Of a stretch of DNA of 64,000 bases, positions 59,133-64,000 are shown piece by piece. Origin of the DNA: CAWFYI01 sp963820105 (GTDB lineage Bacteria > Patescibacteriota > Saccharimonadia > Saccharimonadales > UBA4665); contig CAWFYI010000001.1 in assembly GCA_963820105.1 (NCBI GenBank), positions 434,001 through 498,000 on the forward strand, in the 5' to 3' direction. A program made the position numbers and the translations under genes. A model generated the notes under the pieces. It had not been told where the DNA came from. It saw only the letters and a list, made by a program, of their open reading frames with translations, and did no database searches. How positions within the stretch are numbered: position 1 is the stretch's first letter; each line of letters starts with the position of its first letter.

Positions 59133-59135
59133 AAA

Positions 59136-59151
59136 TGTGAGTTTTATCACA
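59136..59151 (+). promoter_or_regulatory. CRP-like operator overlapping the start site
   Basis: TGTGA-N6-TCACA, with flanking A/T as in the E. coli CRP consensus. It covers the predicted transcription start, so a bound regulator would repress. The Crp/Fnr protein encoded at 28526-29221 keeps the Arg-Glu of the CRP recognition helix. Confidence 0.55.
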
Positions 59152-59179
59152 TAAACGTAAACGGACCACTGCAAGGCCT

Positions 59180-60037
59180 ATGCGACAGCCACAACCGCCA
59201 GCGGAAGCTGTACCTGATATTAAAGAAGAAGTAGTTGCAAGCCGAGAGCCCTTTTTTGACGACGGCATTTCCTTAGACACACATTACGTACTTTGCGGCG
59301 ACAAACGAGGAGCCATCGGAATTGACGATTACGTACATCTGTTCGGCGGCGGCCTCAACACGCCCTACAACCTATTAGTACTGCAGGAGGTCTCCCAGCC
59401 AGGCAGCGTAACTAAAGCTTTTGATGCATACGCCGGATCTATAATTCCGATAATGCAAGGGGTCGGTATCAACGTTGGCGTCCACAGCGACCGCGATACC
59501 GAACAGAGCGAAATTTTGGCGAACGAGAGGACAGGCGGACCTGTCGGTTGCGTCTACGCCAGAGAGCGTCCGCTTATCAGCCGTTTAATAGCAGACAGGG
59601 CCGATGAGATCGTAGGCATGGCAGTCACTCTTCGTCCGGAGCTTTTCCAGCATCCTACGGCACAAGGTTTCGCGTACGCCGCCGCTGGCGCACACGGCCG
59701 GCTAGCCGATAGGGAGGGCGTCGTATCGGACGGACGAAGCGCAGTACTCAGTGCAGCCTCTAACGGCGCAAAGACCGCGGTTGTTCATGGCGAGTCGGAA
59801 GCAAAGGCCATTGGCATAATCAACCTGGGGATGGGCTCGATAAAAAGCGGAGCGGCTATGGACGCCGGTCTGCCAGCCTATGTCCAGGATTCACGGGCCG
59901 CCGCAGAGATTTTCGATAGAGTATATGACCTCTATCCTCAGGGTAGTGATCGGGCGCAAATCGCAGAGCTGATAGACACTGTCGGCACCTTTCTCGCTCT
60001 GGGCATACCAGAGGAAGATATAGCCGTTCGCCGTTAG
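59180..60037 (+). CDS. unknown protein, possible zeta-type carbonic anhydrase relative
   Basis: 285 residues, cytosolic. The pattern THYVLCGDKRGAIGIDDYVH near residue 32, GVGINVGVHSDRDTEQSE near 98 and TGGPVGCVYARERPLISRL near 118 offers a Cys-His-Cys set plus Asp/Arg partners, as in cadmium-containing (zeta) carbonic anhydrases. The His to second Cys distance is longer than I expect for that family, so the match is tentative. The rest is Ala/Gly-rich helical. The promoter is near consensus and carries a CRP-like box. The stop overlaps the convergent atpC by 4 nt. Confidence 0.5.
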   Translation: MRQPQPPAEAVPDIKEEVVASREPFFDDGISLDTHYVLCGDKRGAIGIDDYVHLFGGGLNTPYNLLVLQEVSQPGSVTKAFDAYAGSIIPIMQGVGINVGVHSDRDTEQSEILANERTGGPVGCVYARERPLISRLIADRADEIVGMAVTLRPELFQHPTAQGFAYAAAGAHGRLADREGVVSDGRSAVLSAASNGAKTAVVHGESEAKAIGIINLGMGSIKSGAAMDAGLPAYVQDSRAAAEIFDRVYDLYPQGSDRAQIAELIDTVGTFLALGIPEEDIAVRR

Positions 60038-60462
60038 CGTTTCTGGTGGCGGCGCTTCAGGCCGGCTACCTGTAGGCGGACCGTCTGGCGGTCCACCAGG
60101 GTCTGGGCGTGTTCCAGGCTGACTTGGTCCTTGGCCTCGGATTGCATCTTCTCGGCTCGTTCCAGGGCCTTCTGGACCTCGGCCGCGTTCAGTTCGTCGG
60201 CATGGTCGGCTTCGTCCACCAGGACGCGCAGGTTATTATCGGAAACTTCGATGACGCCACCGTTGGTGGCGAAATACTCGCGTGCCGAATCAGGGTCGCG
60301 GGGCTGGCGGCGGATCATGATGGCGCCGGTGGTGGCCACGCTGACCAGTGGCATGTGATCTTGCAGGACGCCGATTTCGCCGTCCAGCGTAGGCAGGACG
60401 ACCTCGTAGACATCGTCATCAAACTTCTTGCCGCTTAAACTGACTAGCTGGAAGTGGAACAC
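60034..60462 (-). CDS. atpC: F1 ATP synthase epsilon subunit
   Basis: 142 residues. Beta-sandwich start FQLVSLSGKKFDDDVYEVVL, then LPTLDGEIGVLQDHMPLVS (the family G-x-L/I-x-L-x-x-H-x-P), GVIEVSDNNLRVLVDEADHA near 90, and a C-terminal helical hairpin rich in Glu/Lys/Arg ending in KRRHQKR. It is the last gene of the operon. It starts with GTG directly after the atpD stop, with no gap. It couples rotation and inhibits idle ATP hydrolysis. Confidence 0.92.
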   Translation of the reverse strand: MFHFQLVSLSGKKFDDDVYEVVLPTLDGEIGVLQDHMPLVSVATTGAIMIRRQPRDPDSAREYFATNGGVIEVSDNNLRVLVDEADHADELNAAEVQKALERAEKMQSEAKDQVSLEHAQTLVDRQTVRLQVAGLKRRHQKR

Positions 60463-61977
60463 CTACTTGGCTCCGGCCTTGGCCTTGGTTTCTTTGGACG
60501 ATTTGCCGGACTTTTCAGACGGTTTTTCGGGCTTGTCGGAAGACTTGTCAGATGATTTGTCAGATGATTTGCCGGCCTTGACGTCCTTGATGGCGCCCTT
60601 CAGGTAGAAGGCGCTTTCGGGCTTGTCGTCGTGCTTGCCGTCGAGTATCTCGCGGAAGCCCTGGATGGTATCGGCCAGCTTGACGTACTGCCCGGGGTTG
60701 TTCGTAAACTGCTCGGCCACGTAGAACGGCTGGCTCATGAATCGCTGGATGCGCCGTGCGCGGCCGACCAGCTGTTTGTCTTCCTCGGAAAGTTCTTCCA
60801 TGCCCAGGATGGCGATGATATCCTGCAGGTCCTTGTAGCGCTGCAGCACGCGCTGGACCTCGCGGGCCACGTTGTAGTGCTCCTCGCCAACGATTTCCGG
60901 GTCTAGAATGTTAGAGTTGGAATCCAGTGGGTCGATGGCCGGATAGATGCCAATCTCTGTAAGGGCGCGGCTGAGCGTAATGGTGCTGTCCAGGTGAGCG
61001 AAAGTTGTGGCCGGTGCCGGGTCGGTCAAGTCGTCGGCGGGCACGTAAACGGCCTGGACGGACGTGACGGAGCCTTCCTTGGTAGAGGTAATGCGCTCTT
61101 GCAGCTGACCCATCTCTTGAGCCAGGTTGGGCTGATAGCCCACGGCAGAGGGCAGGCGGCCTAATAGGGCGGACACCTCGGCGCCCGCCTGCGTGTAGCG
61201 GAAGATGTTGTCGATGAACAGCAGAACGTCCTTGCCCTGGTCGCGGAAACCCTCGGCCACGGTCAGGCCGGACAGGCCCACGCGCAGGCGGGCGCCGGGC
61301 GGCTCATTCATCTGCCCGAAGAACAGGGAAGTGTTCTTCAGTACGCCGGATTCCTGCATCTCGTAGTAAAGGTCGTTGCCCTCGCGGGTGCGCTCGCCGA
61401 CGCCGGCGAACACCGAGTAGCCGCTATGGAACTTGGCGATGTTGCCGATAAGCTCCTGGATCAATACCGTTTTACCTACGCCGGCTCCTCCAAAAAGGCC
61501 GACCTTGCCGCCTTTGACTATGGGCGCTATCAGGTCGATGACCTTGATGCCGGTTTCCAGGATTTCCACGCTGGTGGACTGGTCGATAAGCGCGGGGGGT
61601 TCGCGGTGGATGGGGGCGCGGGTCTTGAACTTATCCTCTTTGCCGTCGATGGGCTGGCCGGTCACGTTGAACATGCGGCCCAGCGTGGCATCGCCGGTTG
61701 GTACGCTAATCGGTCCGCCGGTGTCCTTGACTTCCGTGCCGCGCTGTAGGCCGTCGGTCAAGCTGAGCGAGATGGCCCGCACACTGGATTCGCTTAGGTG
61801 CTGGGCAACCTCCAGGGTAATTTCCTGGCCGTCATGCTCCAATTTGAGCGCGTTATAGATGCCCGGCAGGTTGTCGGTGCCGAACTCTACGTCGACCACC
61901 ACGCCAACTATCTGCGTGATCTTGCCCGTCCGGGCCTTCGTTGTCTTCTTGGGTTTAGCTTTGCTTACTGTTGGCAT
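60463..61977 (-). CDS. atpD: F1 ATP synthase beta subunit with a Ser/Lys-rich tail
   Basis: 504 residues. P-loop GGAGVGKTVLIQELI near residue 168, catalytic Glu in GVGERTREGNDLYYEM near 200, Walker B DVLLFIDNIFRYTQAG near 265, DELSEED-type loop GMEELSEEDKQLVGRARRI near 405. After the normal end (SAFYLKGAIKD) there is an extra tail of about 38 residues built from KSSD repeats and Lys/Glu, plus a basic N-terminal extension of about 18 residues. Such tails are not usual in beta subunits. It shares TGATG with the preceding small gene and has a GGAGG Shine-Dalgarno site. Confidence 0.95.
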   Translation of the reverse strand: MPTVSKAKPKKTTKARTGKITQIVGVVVDVEFGTDNLPGIYNALKLEHDGQEITLEVAQHLSESSVRAISLSLTDGLQRGTEVKDTGGPISVPTGDATLGRMFNVTGQPIDGKEDKFKTRAPIHREPPALIDQSTSVEILETGIKVIDLIAPIVKGGKVGLFGGAGVGKTVLIQELIGNIAKFHSGYSVFAGVGERTREGNDLYYEMQESGVLKNTSLFFGQMNEPPGARLRVGLSGLTVAEGFRDQGKDVLLFIDNIFRYTQAGAEVSALLGRLPSAVGYQPNLAQEMGQLQERITSTKEGSVTSVQAVYVPADDLTDPAPATTFAHLDSTITLSRALTEIGIYPAIDPLDSNSNILDPEIVGEEHYNVAREVQRVLQRYKDLQDIIAILGMEELSEEDKQLVGRARRIQRFMSQPFYVAEQFTNNPGQYVKLADTIQGFREILDGKHDDKPESAFYLKGAIKDVKAGKSSDKSSDKSSDKPEKPSEKSGKSSKETKAKAGAK

Positions 61978-62354
61978 CAGTTTCCTCCTTGCTTATGTAT
62001 GGTCGGCCGCACGTCACTCATGTCTCCAAAACCTCTGGGCCTTGAGTAGTCTGCGAGCTTCCACATGGTATGAAGTTCCCAGTAAAGTTCATGTGCTCCT
62101 TGCAGCTCCATCGCCAGAAAGCCTGCGTAGTTATCCTTGAATTCTTCCGGTACTTCTCTGCGATAAACTCTGTCCGGCATTTCGCCCCCGGCGTAGGCCT
62201 CATTAATTCTTCGCACCGACAGCTCATCCCACTCCAGAACCTCTTCAGTTGTCGGGCCATCGAATACGGGTCCCCTTTCTTGATCGAAATGATATAGCTG
62301 TTCCGGGGTTATGGCTTGGTATTCCCTTGATTTCAGAATCTGAACATTAATCAT
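61977..62354 (-). CDS. orphan gene inserted between atpG and atpD
   Basis: 125 residues, acidic, no membrane segment. Segments: YQAITPEQLYHFDQERGPVF, EEVLEWDELSVRRINEAYAG, MELQGAHELYWELHTMWKL. It overlaps the atpG stop by 8 nt and shares TGATG with atpD, so it is translated with the F1 subunits. This slot is empty in ordinary atp operons. It does not resemble atpI, atpZ or the inhibitor zeta. It might be an accessory or regulatory F1 protein, an inference from position. Confidence 0.6.
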   Translation of the reverse strand: MINVQILKSREYQAITPEQLYHFDQERGPVFDGPTTEEVLEWDELSVRRINEAYAGGEMPDRVYRREVPEEFKDNYAGFLAMELQGAHELYWELHTMWKLADYSRPRGFGDMSDVRPTIHKQGGN

Positions 62355-63216
62355 TCATAGCCTCCGCGCCGGAAGTTATTTCGGCCAGCTCCTGGGTGAT
62401 CGCGGCCTGGCGGGCAGTGTTCAGTTCCAGCGTGTAATCATCAATTAAATCGTTGGCGTTGTCCGTGGCATTTTTCGTGGCCATCATGCGCATGGCATGC
62501 TCGCTGGCCAAGCTTTCCAGGATGGCCTGCCAGATCTGTGCCTCGATCAGACGTGTGGTGACCTGTTCGACTACCGTCTCTACGTCCGGTTCAAAGTTGC
62601 TTACCGCCAGGTCCGGGCCTTCATCATCGTCCGGCGCCGGGGCAGGCAGCAGCTGGCGGCTACCGGCTACTTGCGTGAGCGTCGACTTGAACTCGGTGTA
62701 GAGGATGCTTATTTCGTCTGCCAACTCCTCGCGGTGCTGTTCGATGACGGTGTTCAGCAAAGGGCGGACGTCATTGGCCGAAGGCCGGTCGCCGAAGGGC
62801 GGATAGACGGCCTCCAGGTCGATGTCGTGCAAGCGCCGCACAAACTGTGCGCCCTTGCTCCCGATGGTTATCACATGGCTCTTGACTCTTTCTTGGCGGT
62901 CACGCTTAAGTGAATCCGTCAGAAGCTTCAGTATGTTGGCGTTATAGGCGCCGGCCAGTCCGGTGTTGCTGGTGACCACTATGTAGAGCCTGTTCTTCAC
63001 CATACGCTTAGCGAATAACGGTTGGCGTTCGACCTCTACCATGGTGTTTAAGCGCCGGAGTAGGTCGTAGGCCAGGTCGCCGTAGTCGCGGCTGGCAGCG
63101 GCATACTCCTGGGCGCGGCGCAGCTTGCTGGCGCTGACCAGCTCCATAGCCTTGGTAATCTGCCGGGTGCCGCGGATGGATTTGATTCGCCGTTTAAGAA
63201 TTATCGTGCTAGCCAC
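62347..63216 (-). CDS. atpG: F1 ATP synthase gamma subunit
   Basis: 289 residues from the GTG at 63216, chosen because it has a GGAGG site and gives the normal N-terminus STIILKRRIKSIRGTRQITK; the longer frame overlaps the upstream gene deeply. The N-terminal helix of the rotor shaft continues in AMELVSASKLRRAQEYA, and the C-terminal helix is conserved: MMATKNATDNANDLIDDYTL then LNTARQAAITQELAEITSGA. It overlaps the preceding small gene by 8 nt (GTGGCTAG). It forms the central stalk that turns inside alpha3beta3. Confidence 0.95.
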   Translation of the reverse strand: MASTIILKRRIKSIRGTRQITKAMELVSASKLRRAQEYAAASRDYGDLAYDLLRRLNTMVEVERQPLFAKRMVKNRLYIVVTSNTGLAGAYNANILKLLTDSLKRDRQERVKSHVITIGSKGAQFVRRLHDIDLEAVYPPFGDRPSANDVRPLLNTVIEQHREELADEISILYTEFKSTLTQVAGSRQLLPAPAPDDDEGPDLAVSNFEPDVETVVEQVTTRLIEAQIWQAILESLASEHAMRMMATKNATDNANDLIDDYTLELNTARQAAITQELAEITSGAEAMND

Positions 63217-63640
63217 TATGGCCTCCGATATCCGGCACAGGCTCGGGCAAGCCTTCTTCAATCTTATCTAGCGCTTCAGCGTACTCTTCCGGAAGAGCCG
63301 CTTCAGGCAGCCACTGACCGCCTGGCAAGTCGAGCGCATCCATTAAATGTTGGTTCAACCATATGGCACGCGTAGCCATATCTATTTTCCAATTACCTTC
63401 AAGTGCCATATGTCTTATGGTTGCTAAATCTTCAGGCTTAATAGGAGTGTGGTGTTCTGGTCTTAGGTCATTAGGCGCGTCAGCATTTGCGCCTTCAATT
63501 GCCATATAAACCGCAACACGCGATACAAGAAAGTATCTGTCAGCCTGAGGAAATCTTGTTTTCAGGTCAACAATGTCCTGAATTGACATGACACCCCTTG
63601 GGGACTCTTTTCTATCACCGGAACGGTCAAAATGGTTCAT
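63209..63640 (-). CDS. orphan gene inserted between atpA and atpG
   Basis: 143 residues, soluble. SIQDIVDLKTRFPQADRYFL, MAIEGANADAPNDLRPEHHT, MALEGNWKIDMATRAIWLNQ, then an acidic end EYAEALDKIEEGLPEPVPD. It shares one base with the atpA stop and overlaps atpG by 8 nt, so translation is chained. It is not recognised. It shows only vague similarity to the other inserted gene at 61977. The ATG at 63640 is used; an internal ATG at 63589 is possible. Confidence 0.6.
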   Translation of the reverse strand: MNHFDRSGDRKESPRGVMSIQDIVDLKTRFPQADRYFLVSRVAVYMAIEGANADAPNDLRPEHHTPIKPEDLATIRHMALEGNWKIDMATRAIWLNQHLMDALDLPGGQWLPEAALPEEYAEALDKIEEGLPEPVPDIGGHSG

Positions 63641-64000
63641 TAGTCTTTCTTGGCCTCTTTCGGGGCTTCCTTGTAGGTGTCGGCTACGGACTTGGCGACC
63701 TTCAGGACGGCGTCGTTCTGGGCGTCGGTAGGCTTGTCGCCGGTGTTAAGGTCTTTGGTCAGCTTGGCGTGTTTGGCTTTAAGCTCGCGGTGCAGGGCCT
63801 GTTCAGCAGGCTTGATTTTTTCGATTGGCACGCTGTCGAACGCACCCCGCGTGGCCGCCAGCAGGCTGACGTACATCTCCCAGATAGCGTACGGGCTGTA
63901 CTGCGGCTGTTTGAGCAGTTCGGTCAGGCGCTGGCCGCGCTCGATGGTCTGGCGCGTCTCAGGATCCAGATCGGTGGAGAACTGGCTGAAGGCCGCCAGC
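63640..64000 (-). CDS. atpA: F1 ATP synthase alpha subunit, C-terminal part (runs off right edge)
   Basis: About 119 residues are visible: AAFSQFSTDLDPETRQTIER and GQRLTELLKQPQYSPYAIWE are the conserved C-terminal helical domain of the alpha subunit. The remaining part, with IEKIKPAEQALHRELKAKH, ends in a Lys-rich tail. The nucleotide-binding domain lies outside the window. It heads the visible part of the operon atpA - orphan - atpG - orphan - atpD - atpC. Confidence 0.9.
   Translation of the reverse strand, partial: LAAFSQFSTDLDPETRQTIERGQRLTELLKQPQYSPYAIWEMYVSLLAATRGAFDSVPIEKIKPAEQALHRELKAKHAKLTKDLNTGDKPTDAQNDAVLKVAKSVADTYKEAPKEAKKD

Noticed and set aside
1..64000. Recoded UGA (Gracilibacteria/Absconditabacteria code)
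   Set aside because: Many genes end at TGA exactly where their families end, and overlaps such as ATGA and TGATG require UGA as stop.

Overview
The window looks like a chromosome segment of a patescibacterium, most likely a respiring member of Candidatus Saccharibacteria (TM7). This is inferred from gene content and style and was not tested by a search. The code is standard, because UGA is used as a stop throughout. Genes are small and tightly packed. Many single genes have a -10 element only 6-10 nt before the start codon, while genes inside operons use Shine-Dalgarno sites. Core metabolism is sparse, and many proteins have no recognisable family.

Layout. 1-2600: envelope glycosyltransferases and an alpha/beta hydrolase. 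2692-12391: tRNA-Gln(UUG) followed by an AT-richer island with att-like ends, a decayed serine recombinase, and a cargo bounded by nearly identical inverted repeats of about 177 bp. The cargo holds an XRE regulator, an EcoRI-type adenine methylase, a frameshifted DUF262-HNH nuclease, a cassette of four tiny genes (DUF2188, a GIY-YIG relative and two zinc ribbons), a Panacea-type toxin-antitoxin pair with a DUF2130 gene, and an S49-like protease with a small partner. 12392-20283: small membrane proteins, a lytic transglycosylase, a phosphotransacetylase-like protein, an acetyltransferase, glmM and gnd. 20290-22961: archaeal-type PEP carboxylase translationally coupled to an aspartate aminotransferase. 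23003-36141: an ABC-2 exporter, two UPF0104 proteins, two two-component systems, a Crp/Fnr regulator, an LCP protein, a GT2 enzyme and a membrane GT. 36134-40954: a compact cyoABCDE operon for a quinol oxidase. 43427-47509: an FAD-linked D-lactate-type dehydrogenase, a GT4 enzyme and NDH-2. 47570-53327: mostly orphan small genes, structured RNAs and fragments of a beta-hydroxyacid dehydrogenase gene. 53415-60037: a helicase-nuclease, two orphan proteins and an aquaporin. 60034-64000: the end of an F1 ATP synthase operon.

How it works together. NDH-2 and the lactate-type dehydrogenase can reduce quinone, CyoABCD can oxidise quinol with O2 using heme O from CyoE, and the ATP synthase can use the resulting proton gradient. 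This gives a minimal aerobic chain with no complex I, no bc1 and no visible quinone biosynthesis. PEP carboxylase feeds oxaloacetate to the aminotransferase for aspartate. The island is a defence or conflict module.

Most notable points: the island architecture; the short-leader promoter pattern; a likely sRNA at 51657-51760; a long structured leader at 49400-49581; a CRP-like operator at 59136-59151; an in-frame chimera at 48546-48836; and two coupled non-canonical genes inside the atp operon. Single-base frameshifts recur in the island genes and in cyoB. They may be real decay or uncorrected indel errors.
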